NCBI RefSeq assembly: GCF_014644555.1
Contig: NZ_BMKX01000007.1
Coordinates: forward strand, 145,773 to 209,772
Length of the DNA: 64,000 bases
Source of the DNA: Glutamicibacter ardleyensis
GTDB taxonomy: Bacteria; Actinomycetota; Actinomycetes; Actinomycetales; Micrococcaceae
Reading direction: 5' to 3'
Positions 51,850 through 60,239 of this stretch are shown here, in pieces. Numbering within the stretch: the first letter of the stretch is position 1; the number at the start of each line of letters is the position of its first letter. The position numbers and the translations under genes are program-made. The notes beneath the pieces are model-generated. The model was not told where the DNA came from, did no database searches, and worked only from the letters and a program-made list of their open reading frames with translations.

Positions 51850-52758
51850 GTGCAAGAAATCCACCAACAAATTAATCACTGGTACCAGCGCAATGCCCGC
51901 GACCTTCCGTGGCGTCGTCCTGGCGTCAGCGGCTGGGCCGTCATGGTCAGTGAATTCATGCTGCAGCAAACTCCGGTGGTGCGCGTGCTACCGGTCTGGG
52001 AGCAGTGGATGCACCGTTGGCCACGGCCTCAAGACCTGGCCGCCGAGCCCTTGTCCGAGGCGTTAAAGGCCTGGGGCCGTTTAGGCTATCCGCGCCGCGC
52101 CATGCGCTTGCATGCGGCCGCCATTGAAATCACCACCCAGTACAACGGTGAAGTGCCGGAAACCGAACAGCAGCTGCGTGCACTTCCAGGGGTCGGCGAG
52201 TACACCGCCGCGGCCATTGCCTGTTTCGCCTACGGGCAACGCACCGTAGTCGTTGATACCAATATCCGCCGGGTGCACGCCCGGTTATTTGGTGGGATGG
52301 CGTTACCCGAACCAAATCCGCGCGCCAGCGAGTTCGCACGTGCCAAGCAGGTTCAACCCGAAGAGCACTCAAGCGCAAATCTGTGGAATATCTCGGTCAT
52401 GGAGCTCGGCGCGCTGATCTGCACGGCACGCTCACCAAAATGTGATGCCTGCCCGGTCTATGAACACTGCGCGTGGATTAAAGCAGGGCAACCCGCACCG
52501 CACTACGCGCCCAAAGGACAAGCGTGGAAGGGCACCGACCGCCAGGTTCGTGGGGCGATGATGGCGATCTTGCGGGCCCACGAAGAACCCGTGCTCCGCG
52601 AAACCTTCCTGACGGATCTAGCGCTTCAAGGCCACGGCGACTATATAGCCCTGCACAAGCTTGACGCGCCGCTTGAGCAACGTGAACGCGCACTGGCCGG
52701 GCTGCTGAGCGACGGATTAGCGCTTGCTGAAGAAGCAGGTATCCGGCTGCCAAGCTAG
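51850..52758 (+). CDS. mutY: A/G-specific adenine glycosylase
   Basis: A 302-residue glycosylase that removes adenine opposite 8-oxoguanine. Catalytic E35 (SEFMLQQT), helix-hairpin-helix LPGVGEYTA (112-120), catalytic D136 (VVDTNIRR), and the [4Fe-4S] cysteines C191, C198, C201 and C207 are all present. It is shorter than enterobacterial MutY and lacks a clear C-terminal 8-oxoG-recognition (NUDIX-like) domain, as usual in this group. GTG start without a strong ribosome-binding site. Confidence 0.93.
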   Translation: MQEIHQQINHWYQRNARDLPWRRPGVSGWAVMVSEFMLQQTPVVRVLPVWEQWMHRWPRPQDLAAEPLSEALKAWGRLGYPRRAMRLHAAAIEITTQYNGEVPETEQQLRALPGVGEYTAAAIACFAYGQRTVVVDTNIRRVHARLFGGMALPEPNPRASEFARAKQVQPEEHSSANLWNISVMELGALICTARSPKCDACPVYEHCAWIKAGQPAPHYAPKGQAWKGTDRQVRGAMMAILRAHEEPVLRETFLTDLALQGHGDYIALHKLDAPLEQRERALAGLLSDGLALAEEAGIRLPS

Positions 52759-52810
52759 GCTTCGCGCGCCACTTATCGTATTTGGGGCAGTACCGCCCTA
52801 TGCTATGGCT

Positions 52811-53611
52811 ATGAATGCAAGCGCAGACGCGGCTAATGCCGCCCGCAGGGCAGCCGATCACCCCTGGTTTGAGCGATTGGCCAGGTCCGGTTACGTGGCC
52901 AATGGAATATTGCACGGAGTATTAGGCGCGTTGGCCTTGGTGCTCGCCACCGGTGGATCCGCTCAGGCAGATCAAAGCGGGGCCATCCAGGCACTTGCGT
53001 CGCAACCATTTGGTGAACTGTTGCTGTGGGTCTGTGCCGCCGGATCCCTGCTTTTGGGTTTATGGAATATTTCTCAGGCGTTGCTCCACAGCGACAAACT
53101 TCGTACGCGCATAAAATTTGTGTCCACCGGGTTAGTTTTTCTGCTCACCGGGGGCGCTTTTGGCCGTTACGCCATCGGCAGTGGTAGCGATTCCAAGAAG
53201 ACCGCTACCAGCCTCAGCGGTGAGCTGATGGGACATCCGGCCGGGCAGATCGCATTGATTATTACTGGCGCCGCAGTGATCTGCGTAGGTGGGTTTTTCG
53301 TCTTCCGCGGTGTGACCCGCAGGTTCTTAAAAGACCTAAAAACCACTGGTGGCACCGCGGTCTCCCCCGCCGTGAAAATCACCGGAACAATCGGCTACAT
53401 CGCCAAGGGCCTGGTGCTTGGAGCTCTCGGCTTACTCTTTATTGTCGCCACAATTCAGCATGATCCCGAAGAAGCAACGGGAATTGATGGGGCGCTCAAG
53501 GCCATCCGAGACCAGAGCTTCGGTTCTGTCGCGCTAGCGGCCATCGGTGTCGGATTGCTGGCCTACGCGGTATATCTGCTTTTCCGCGCACGCTACGATT
53601 CGATGGACTAG
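52811..53611 (+). CDS. DUF1206 membrane protein
   Basis: A 266-residue protein with six hydrophobic segments in three similar pairs: RSGYVANGILHGVLGALALVLATGG, then RIKFVSTGLVFLLTGGAFGRYAIG and KITGTIGYIAKGLVLGALGLLFIVATI. The repeated G-Y-x-A-x-G pattern is the DUF1206 signature. Function unknown. The start may be ATG 52805 or 52811. Its stop shares CTAG with the converging argA. Confidence 0.8.
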   Translation: MNASADAANAARRAADHPWFERLARSGYVANGILHGVLGALALVLATGGSAQADQSGAIQALASQPFGELLLWVCAAGSLLLGLWNISQALLHSDKLRTRIKFVSTGLVFLLTGGAFGRYAIGSGSDSKKTATSLSGELMGHPAGQIALIITGAAVICVGGFFVFRGVTRRFLKDLKTTGGTAVSPAVKITGTIGYIAKGLVLGALGLLFIVATIQHDPEEATGIDGALKAIRDQSFGSVALAAIGVGLLAYAVYLLFRARYDSMD

Positions 53612-54126
53612 AAGGTCAAGATCATTCGGGTATTTCCCAAGGTATTTGGCTTCACCCGAGCTAGGTCCAGGAACTCTGCCACGCCCTCATCACGCGAGTG
53701 CAGTAGTTCCTGATACACCTCTTGGTCGACCGCGGATTGATCGGCCATCACGGTGAACCCATGGCGTTCAAAAAATTCCACTTCGAAGGTCAGGCAAAAG
53801 ACCCGGGACACTCCGACTTCTTTAGCCCGACGCAGCAATTCTTCAATCAGCACATGCCCAACACCCTGACCGCGGTATTTGTTGCTGGAGGCAAGCGTGC
53901 GGATCTCTGCGATATCTTCCCAGATCACGTGTAGACCACCACAGCCGACTACTTCGCCGCGGCTAGCGTCTTCGGCGATGACGAACTCTTGAATGGACTC
54001 GTAGTAGGTTACCGCTTCCTTGTCCAGCAAGATTCGGTCTACCGCGAGCGGGCGCACAAGGTCCCTAATTTTCGCGACATCGCTGGTACGGGCTGAGCGG
54101 ACGGTAAAAGTATTCACCTGCCACAT
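53608..54126 (-). CDS. argA: Amino-acid N-acetyltransferase (ArgA type)
   Basis: A 172-residue GNAT enzyme that acetylates glutamate at the start of arginine synthesis, like the short mycobacterial ArgA. It has VRSARTSDVAKIRDLVRPLA, VGCGGLHVIWEDIAEIRTLASSNKYRGQGVGHVLIEELL (acetyl-CoA loop RGQGVG), VFCLTFEVEFFERHGF, and the typical end EFLDLARVKPNTLGNTRM. I chose ATG 54126 with GGGAATAG upstream; the frame is open to 54231. Confidence 0.85.
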   Translation of the reverse strand: MWQVNTFTVRSARTSDVAKIRDLVRPLAVDRILLDKEAVTYYESIQEFVIAEDASRGEVVGCGGLHVIWEDIAEIRTLASSNKYRGQGVGHVLIEELLRRAKEVGVSRVFCLTFEVEFFERHGFTVMADQSAVDQEVYQELLHSRDEGVAEFLDLARVKPNTLGNTRMILTF

Positions 54127-54232
54127 ACTATTCCCGTAACCAAGCCCACCCAAGCACTGAAGTCTTTTTTGTGACACATCAGCCAAGCAATATGCAACAC
54201 TAAGGGCGGACAACCACAAATCAGGGAGCACG

Positions 54233-55432
54233 ATGCAACAGCATATGGCGAAACCCGGAGCCGGCTTGCTGCTAGTGCTCCTGGCCTCAGTAGGTATCGC
54301 CCCGTTGTTTACCTACGGGCTCAGTGCCACCAGCGACCTGGTTATTTCGGAGCTGCACATCAGCGAGACGCAGTTCGGTTTACTTGCCACCGTATGTTTC
54401 GGTTGTGCAGCTATCGGTAACGCCGCCTTCAGTAAGTTCGCTGATCGGCGCACCGATGCCAGCTTATTCATCATCGTTTTTGGTCTATCGGCTGCCGCAC
54501 TTGCCTTGGCTGCTATTCCCAGTGGTTACGCGTTACTACTCGTGGCCGCGATGTTCGCTGGCTTCGCGCAGTCCTTCCCCAACGGGGTCACCAATCGAGT
54601 GTTGGTCCAACGCGTGCCAGGGGCACAACGCATCACGTGGACGGGCATCAAACAATCTGGTGTGCAGGTAAGCCAGCTGGTGGGCAGCCTCGGATTCCCG
54701 TTGTTGGCCGCCTGGATTGGCTGGCGCGGGGCTTCATTGGTCGGAGCGATACTTGCCGCGGTGCTCGGGGTGTTGACGGTCAGACTGATCAACGCCACCG
54801 CCCTACTTCCAGTCCCGGCGAGCAAGCCACGGAAAAATACGGCAACCACCACCGGCCCTTCCACCCGTTTTATCGTTATCACGTTGACCGCTTTTGGCTT
54901 CATTAACGGTATGGGGGTGCAGGCAACCAACGTGTACCTTCCCTTGTTTGCGGTGCGCGAGTTGCACTTTTCATTGCTTTTAGGCGGCCTGACCGCTGCC
55001 GTGGCAGGAGCCTTCGGCGTGGCCGCACGTATCGGCTGGGGAGCACTGATGTCTAAGGGAGTCTCTGCACCCAAACTGTTGCTCACCTTAGCCCTGTTAG
55101 CCACCAGTGGTGCGTTGACCTTCTGGCAAGCCCAGGTACAGCATTCTGCGCCTCTGTTATGGCTTGCGGTGCTCTTACATGGTGCTGCGGCCCTTGGAGT
55201 TTCGGTGGTGTTGATGGCCGCGTTGTTACGCGCGGTTCCAGCAGCTTCGCTAGGTAGTTCCACCGGCATTGTCTCGGCCGGGCAGTTTGCCGGGTTTACT
55301 TTTGGACCACTAGCTATGGGTGCGTTAATCTCCTCACCTGGCGGGTTCACTACCGGCTGGCTGGCGGTAACCGGGGTGTACCTGTGCTGTGTGGGTCTCG
55401 GCCTGTACTTAGTATTGCGAAAACGCAGCTAA
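54233..55432 (+). CDS. MFS transporter (CynX-like)
   Basis: A 399-residue protein with twelve membrane segments: GLLLVLLASVGIAPLFTYGLSATSDLVISELHISETQFGLLATV, FADRRTDASLF (motif A in short form) and ITWTGIKQSGVQVSQLVG. This resembles the cyanate/NNP-type transporters. GGGAGCACG precedes the ATG. The stop overlaps the start of an AraC-type gene (TAATG), so they are coupled. Substrate unknown. Confidence 0.78.
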   Translation: MQQHMAKPGAGLLLVLLASVGIAPLFTYGLSATSDLVISELHISETQFGLLATVCFGCAAIGNAAFSKFADRRTDASLFIIVFGLSAAALALAAIPSGYALLLVAAMFAGFAQSFPNGVTNRVLVQRVPGAQRITWTGIKQSGVQVSQLVGSLGFPLLAAWIGWRGASLVGAILAAVLGVLTVRLINATALLPVPASKPRKNTATTTGPSTRFIVITLTAFGFINGMGVQATNVYLPLFAVRELHFSLLLGGLTAAVAGAFGVAARIGWGALMSKGVSAPKLLLTLALLATSGALTFWQAQVQHSAPLLWLAVLLHGAAALGVSVVLMAALLRAVPAASLGSSTGIVSAGQFAGFTFGPLAMGALISSPGGFTTGWLAVTGVYLCCVGLGLYLVLRKRS

Positions 55433-55821
55433 TGGATCTGGCCACCTTGGCTCATCTGCGCCGGGCACGAGACCTCATGGATCGGCATTTTGCGGATCCG
55501 TTAGATGTTCCTGCAATGGCGGGGCGTGCACTGATGTCCCCCGCACATTTTTCTCGGGAGTTTAAGCGCGCTTACGACGAGACACCCTACTCATACCTGT
55601 TGACCCGCCGGATCGAACGAGCCATGGTGCTCTTACGCGCCGGAGTTTCGGTAACCGACGCTGCCATGGCTGTCGGGTGGAGTTCGCTTGGTTCCTTTAG
55701 CAGCCGATTCACCGAGATAGTTGGTGAATCCCCTTCGGCTTATGCGGCACGTGAGCATTTAGCGACCGAGGAGATCCCAGCGTGCATTGCCAAGATCCTG
55801 ATGCGCCCTCCACGATTTTGA
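55432..55821 (+). CDS. Small AraC-family regulator
   Basis: A 129-residue protein that is almost only the AraC DNA-binding domain: ARDLMDRHFADPLDVPAMAGRALMSPAHFSREFKRAYDETPYSYLLTRRIERAMVLL, then VTDAAMAVGWSSLGSFSSRFTEIVGESPSAYAARE. No ligand domain. The start overlaps the MFS stop. A VOC gene follows after 47 bp. Confidence 0.85.
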   Translation: MDLATLAHLRRARDLMDRHFADPLDVPAMAGRALMSPAHFSREFKRAYDETPYSYLLTRRIERAMVLLRAGVSVTDAAMAVGWSSLGSFSSRFTEIVGESPSAYAAREHLATEEIPACIAKILMRPPRF

Positions 55822-55868
55822 GCAGTTTTGAAGAAGCTCAGAATTTTCCCCGACACTAGGCTGAATTC

Positions 55869-56276
55869 ATGACAAATATTAGTGTGCAATATATTCCGGT
55901 CACCGTACTTGATGTTGATGAAGCCTTAGTTTTTTACCGCGACGCGTTGGGTCTTGAGGTGGTCTCGGATGTAGCTCACGGCGGGTTCCGCTGGGTATCG
56001 CTAGCAATATCTGGGCAGCCCGGTCTGAACTTGGTACTCTCTGCGCCAGGCGCTGGACGCTCTGAGCAAGACGCGGCCGCTCTCGCGGAACTCGTTGCCA
56101 AGGGAGCGCTAGGTGGCCTGGTGCTTTCCGTCAATGATTTGGACTCGGTGTTCCAAACCATCAGCGCCAGTGGGGCAGAAGTCCTGCAGGAACCTATCGA
56201 GCAACCGTGGGGACCTCGTGATTGTGCCTTCCGCGATCCGTCGGGAAATATGGTTCGCATCAATCAAAGCGCTTAG
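55869..56276 (+). CDS. VOC-family (glyoxalase-like) protein
   Basis: A 135-residue protein: VQYIPVTVLDVDEALVFYRDALGLEVVSD at the start and WGPRDCAFRDPSGNMVRINQ at the end, typical of vicinal-oxygen-chelate proteins (glyoxalase, dioxygenase or drug-binding). The first metal histidine is missing (QYIPVTV), so catalysis is uncertain. Small AraC/VOC/DUF1801 rows like this are common. Six bases before the next gene. Confidence 0.8.
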   Translation: MTNISVQYIPVTVLDVDEALVFYRDALGLEVVSDVAHGGFRWVSLAISGQPGLNLVLSAPGAGRSEQDAAALAELVAKGALGGLVLSVNDLDSVFQTISASGAEVLQEPIEQPWGPRDCAFRDPSGNMVRINQSA

Positions 56277-56282
56277 GAGTTT

Positions 56283-56729
56283 ATGAACATGTCGGACACT
56301 CAGGGATTCAGCGCGGCAGAAAAAGCCGCAATGAAGGAACGTGCGGCCGAGCTAAAGGCTCCGAAGAAGCGCATGAGCAAGGCCGAGAAGCAGCAGGCCG
56401 CGCGAGCGGATCTGGAAGCAAAAATCGATTCCTTCGAAGGAAGCGACAAGGAACTAGCTCAGCGACTGCACCAGCTGATCACCAGCACGGCACCACAGTT
56501 GGAGCCAAAGCTCTGGTACGGGATGCCCGCTTATGCTCTTGATGGCAAGGTTTTGTGCTTCATTCAAGATGCTAAGAAGTTTGAGGCACGCTATCTAACT
56601 TTCGGCTTCAACGATGTGGCGCGGCTAGATGAGGGCACCTTGTGGCCAACTTCTTTTGCGATCACCGCGCTGGAAGAAACACATCTCAAAATGCTCACCG
56701 ATTTGGTGGCCAAGGCAGTGAAAAACTAG
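56283..56729 (+). CDS. DUF1801-family protein
   Basis: A 148-residue protein. Residues 1-45 are a charged helical leader (AAMKERAAELKAPKKRMSKAEKQQAARADLEAKI). The rest is the DUF1801 fold: LAQRLHQLITSTAPQLEPKLWYGMPAYALDGKVLCFIQDAKKFEARYLTFGF. Function unknown; relatives include the YdhG/iron-chaperone-like group. AGGAG precedes the start. Confidence 0.8.
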   Translation: MNMSDTQGFSAAEKAAMKERAAELKAPKKRMSKAEKQQAARADLEAKIDSFEGSDKELAQRLHQLITSTAPQLEPKLWYGMPAYALDGKVLCFIQDAKKFEARYLTFGFNDVARLDEGTLWPTSFAITALEETHLKMLTDLVAKAVKN

Positions 56730-56738
56730 GTTAAAAGC

Positions 56739-56790
56739 ACCGCGGGTGAGGTAGTCGGAAGTTATCCGAATACCTCACCCGTGGTTTTTA
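56739..56790. terminator. Bidirectional terminator between the DUF1801 gene and clpC
   Basis: Left arm 56740-56753 and right arm 56771-56784 pair with one mismatch, extended inside by TCGGA/TCCGA. TTTTT follows on the plus strand and AAAA precedes (T-run on the minus strand). Confidence 0.85.
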
Positions 56791-56801
56791 TTGCCTAAGC
56801 T

Positions 56802-59315
56802 TTAGCTTTCCAACGCAGCTGGTGCCGGTTCGCCTTCCAGCTCACCGGTTCCACCTTCTGCGTGGAAGACAAACTTGCGTGTCTCCGCTTCGCCTTCGAC
56901 GTCAACAGTGATCTTCTGCCCTGAGACGATCTGCCCGAAGAGGATCTTCTCAGAGAGTTGATCTTCAATATCGCGCTGGATCGTGCGACGCAATGGACGA
57001 GCACCCATGGCTGGATCGTAGCCACGCTCGGCCAAAAGCTTGCGTGCGGCCGGAGTCAGTTCGATGGTCATACCGCGATCATCTAGTCGCTTGGCCAGAC
57101 GTCCGACGAACAGATCAACGATCTCTTCGATCTCGTCCTGGTCCAGCTGTGGGAAGACCACGATGTCATCAACGCGGTTCAAGAATTCCGGACGGAAATG
57201 CTGACGCAGTTCTTCCTGAACCTTTGCCTGCATCCGCTCGTACCCGGTACGAGTATCGGCCGATGCCTGGAAACCTGTCATGACACCCTTGGAGATATCT
57301 CGGGTACCAAGGTTGGTGGTCATGATGATGATGGTGTTCTTGAAGTCGACCACGCGACCCTGCGAGTCGGTCAAACGACCGTCTTCCAAGATCTGCAGCA
57401 ACGAGTTGAACAGGTCCGAGTGGGCCTTCTCCACCTCGTCAAAGAGCACTACGGCGAATGGACGACGGCGAACCTTCTCGGTCAGCTGTCCGCCTTCTTC
57501 GTAACCGACGTAACCCGGAGGGGCACCGAAGAGTCGCGAAACGGTGTGCTTCTCGGAGTACTCGGACATGTCCAAAGTAATCAGCGCGTCTTCTTCACCG
57601 AAGAGGAATTCGGCCAAAGCCTTTGCCAGCTCGGTTTTACCTACACCGGTTGGACCGGCGAAGATGAACGAGCCGCCTGGGCGGTTTGGATCCTTCAGAC
57701 CTGCACGGGTACGGCGGATCGCCTGGCTAATCACCTTGATTGCCGAATCCTGGCCGACCACACGCTTGTGCAGCTCGTCTTCCATGTTCATCAGACGCGT
57801 GGACTCTTCCTCGGTCAGCTTCACCACTGGGATACCTGTGGAGTTAGCCAAAACTTCGGCGATGAGTTCCTCGGTGACCTCGGAGATTTCGTCGAGGTCG
57901 CCATTGCGCCAGGACTTTTCCTTCTCGTTACGGGCCTCGATGAGCTTGGATTCCTTATCGCGCAGCGATGCGGCACCTTCGAAGTCCTGCGCATCAATCG
58001 CAGCTTCCTTCTCCAGTCGCACGGTGGCGATTTCCTCGTCCATTTCCTTCAACGCCGGAGGTGCGGTCATGCGCTGAATGCGCAGTCGAGCACCGGCCTC
58101 GTCGATCAAGTCAACGGCCTTATCGGGCAGGAAACGATCCGAGATGTAACGGTGCGCCAGCGTGGCAGCTGCCTGCAGTGCACCGTCGGTGATGGTCACG
58201 CGGTGGTGCGCTTCGTAGCGGTCACGCAGGCCACGCAGAATCTGCGTGGTCAGCTCGACCGAAGGCTCCTTGACCTGAATCGGCTGGAAACGACGCTCAA
58301 GAGCCGCGTCCTTCTCGATGTTCTTGCGGTACTCATCCAAGGTGGTTGCACCGACGGTCTGCAGCTCGCCACGAGCCAGCATTGGCTTGAGGATCGAGGC
58401 AGCGTCGATAGCGCCCTCGGCGGCACCTGCACCCACGAGGGTGTGGATCTCGTCGATGAACAAGATAATGTCTCCGCGGGTACGGATTTCCTTGAGCACC
58501 TTCTTCAGGCGCTCTTCGAAGTCACCGCGGTAACGTGAGCCGGCCACCAGTGAACCGAGGTCCAGGGTGTACAGCTGCTTGTCCTTGATGGTTTCCGGCA
58601 CGTCTCCACGCACGATCGCCTGGGCTAGGCCCTCAACTACCGCGGTCTTACCGACGCCTGGCTCACCAATGAGTACCGGGTTGTTCTTGGTACGACGCGA
58701 GAGGACCTGCATAACGCGTTCCATCTCGTGTTCGCGACCGATCACCGGGTCCAGCTTGCCTTCGCGGGCTGCTGCGGTGAGGTTGCGACCGAACTGGTCC
58801 AGTACTGCAGATCCCGCAGGGGTTCCCTCGGACTGTCCACCAGAGCTAACACCAGCCGAGGCGGTGTCCTTACTTCCCTGGTAGCCCGAGAGCAGCTGGA
58901 TGACCTGCTGGCGCACGCGACCAAGGTCGGCACCCAGCTTCACCAGCACCTGGGCTGCGACGCCCTCGCCTTCGCGGATCAAGCCGAGCAGAATGTGCTC
59001 GGTTCCAATGTAGTTATGACCCAGCTGCAACGCTTCGCGTAGCGAAAGCTCCAAAACCTTTTTGGCGCGTGGAGTGAAGGGGATATGACCGGAAGGGGCC
59101 TGCTGGCCCTTACCGATAATCTCCTGCACCTGCTCACGCACGGCACCCAACGAAATATTCAGCGATTCGAGCGCCTTTGCGGCCACCCCATCACCTTCGT
59201 GGATAAGACCGAGCAGCAGGTGCTCGGTGCCGATGTAGTTGTGGTTGAGCATGCGCGCCTCTTCTTGGGCGAGCACGACAACTCGACGGGCACGGTCAGT
59301 AAATCTCTCAAACAT
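56802..59315 (-). CDS. clpC: ATP-dependent Clp protease ATPase ClpC
   Basis: An 837-residue AAA+ unfoldase that feeds ClpP. The N-terminal repeat domain is [43 protein letters not shown]. Walker A 1 is GEPGVGKTA, the UVR/coiled middle domain is present, Walker A 2 is GPTGVGKTE, and the C-terminal D2 small domain ends the protein. I chose ATG 59315 (MFERF) because AAGGAG is ten bases upstream; GTG 59324 is too close to it. A half-site GTTCGCC of ClgR type lies at 59391-59397. Confidence 0.96.
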   Translation of the reverse strand: MFERFTDRARRVVVLAQEEARMLNHNYIGTEHLLLGLIHEGDGVAAKALESLNISLGAVREQVQEIIGKGQQAPSGHIPFTPRAKKVLELSLREALQLGHNYIGTEHILLGLIREGEGVAAQVLVKLGADLGRVRQQVIQLLSGYQGSKDTASAGVSSGGQSEGTPAGSAVLDQFGRNLTAAAREGKLDPVIGREHEMERVMQVLSRRTKNNPVLIGEPGVGKTAVVEGLAQAIVRGDVPETIKDKQLYTLDLGSLVAGSRYRGDFEERLKKVLKEIRTRGDIILFIDEIHTLVGAGAAEGAIDAASILKPMLARGELQTVGATTLDEYRKNIEKDAALERRFQPIQVKEPSVELTTQILRGLRDRYEAHHRVTITDGALQAAATLAHRYISDRFLPDKAVDLIDEAGARLRIQRMTAPPALKEMDEEIATVRLEKEAAIDAQDFEGAASLRDKESKLIEARNEKEKSWRNGDLDEISEVTEELIAEVLANSTGIPVVKLTEEESTRLMNMEDELHKRVVGQDSAIKVISQAIRRTRAGLKDPNRPGGSFIFAGPTGVGKTELAKALAEFLFGEEDALITLDMSEYSEKHTVSRLFGAPPGYVGYEEGGQLTEKVRRRPFAVVLFDEVEKAHSDLFNSLLQILEDGRLTDSQGRVVDFKNTIIIMTTNLGTRDISKGVMTGFQASADTRTGYERMQAKVQEELRQHFRPEFLNRVDDIVVFPQLDQDEIEEIVDLFVGRLAKRLDDRGMTIELTPAARKLLAERGYDPAMGARPLRRTIQRDIEDQLSEKILFGQIVSGQKITVDVEGEAETRKFVFHAEGGTGELEGEPAPAALES

Positions 59316-59543
59316 CTTCGGCACACTCCTTGCTTACCAATAGTTCGATGCTACGCACCAGACGGCCACAATGCGCCCTTGTTCGCCATAGGGATAACCG
59401 GAAGACGTAGATTTCTCCATAATTCAATGGCATACCAATATTTGGTGCGCTAATTAGTTCATTAAATTTCAGACTTATTTCAACAAGCATGTACATTCAT
59501 TGGTACACCAAACAAATGGACCGTGATGTACCCGTTATACAAG

Positions 59544-59581
59544 CAAGGGGCCGAAGTATCTTTCGATACTTCGGCCCCTTG
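59544..59581. terminator. Strong hairpin downstream of lsr2
   Basis: Perfect 17-bp arms (59544-59560 and 59565-59581) around TTTC. No long T-run follows on the minus strand, but the stem is very stable and lies 27 bases past the lsr2 stop. Confidence 0.75.
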
Positions 59582-59607
59582 TAGAGACTTATTGAACACC
59601 CAGTAAA

Positions 59608-59928
59608 TTACTTGGCGCGACCTCGGCCACCCTTACGCATTGCTGCGTTGTAGGCATCCACAACATCAGCATTCAAACGCCCGCGAGCGTTGACCTTGAT
59701 GTTGTTTTCTTTAGCCCATGCGCGAATTGCAGGGGCTTCACTCGTGCTGCTCTGCTTGGCTGAACGTGCAGCATCGATATATGGCTCTAAGGCCGCACGG
59801 AATTCGTCGGCGTGCTCCGCATTCAAATCCATTTCGAAGTGCTGACCAGCAACACTAAATGAAATGGACTCAACGGCTTCGCTACCATCAATGTCGTCAA
59901 TCAGGGCAATCTGAACCTGACGTGCCAT
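59608..59928 (-). CDS. lsr2: Lsr2-family nucleoid-associated protein
   Basis: A 106-residue H-NS-like protein of Actinobacteria. The N-terminal dimerisation part is MARQVQIALIDDIDGSEAVESISFSVAGQHFEMDLN. The C-terminal AT-hook-like DNA-binding part is AIRAWAKENNIKVNARGRLNADVVDAY, with the RGR loop at 82-84. It silences AT-rich foreign DNA. GGAGGAA precedes the ATG, and a -10 TATACT lies on the minus strand at 60000-60005. Confidence 0.95.
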   Translation of the reverse strand: MARQVQIALIDDIDGSEAVESISFSVAGQHFEMDLNAEHADEFRAALEPYIDAARSAKQSSTSEAPAIRAWAKENNIKVNARGRLNADVVDAYNAAMRKGGRGRAK

Positions 59929-59999
59929 TATTCTATTTCCTCCATGCGTGGATTTGCTGAACTAAGCTCCAAAGAACTCAATGTTCATTGCAGAAATCA

Positions 60000-60005
60000 A
60001 GTATA
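60000..60005 (-). promoter_or_regulatory. -10 element of lsr2
   Basis: TATACT on the minus strand, in an AT-rich stretch 72 bp upstream of the lsr2 start. The -35 box is weak. Confidence 0.45.
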
Positions 60006-60066
60006 GTCAAATTTCGCAATAAATCCGAACGCAACAAAGAATTAAGAGGGAATTACTAGACTTATC

Positions 60067-60234
60067 TTATTTCCCAGGCGTTCCAGATTCTGAATTACCA
60101 CGATCGATGAATTTTGCCTCGGCTTCAGCCTGAGCCTTACGTTCATTTCTATCAGCGTTTGTAATCGCTTTCATCGCGTACCAAAAAATGAGCGCCAAAG
60201 CGATAGTCGGAACAATAGCCTCTACATATGGCAT
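60067..60234 (-). CDS. Tiny single-pass membrane protein behind lysS
   Basis: A 55-residue product: MPYVEAIVPTIALALIFWYAMKAI is one membrane helix, followed by a charged cytoplasmic tail (DRNERKAQAEAEAKF, then a Ser/Gly end). GGAGG lies ten bases before the ATG, inside and just after the lysS stop, and only five bases separate the two genes, so it is probably translated with lysS. I know of no function. Confidence 0.75.
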   Translation of the reverse strand: MPYVEAIVPTIALALIFWYAMKAITNADRNERKAQAEAEAKFIDRGNSESGTPGK

Positions 60235-60239
60235 GGGCT

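Noticed and set aside
57198..58538. 446-codon plus-strand frame opposite clpC
   Set aside because: A shadow of the strongly conserved clpC gene; no ribosome-binding site and no protein-like pattern.
59391..59410. ClgR box in front of clpC
   Set aside because: Only one clear half (GTTCGCC) is present; the second half is too degenerate to list as a site.
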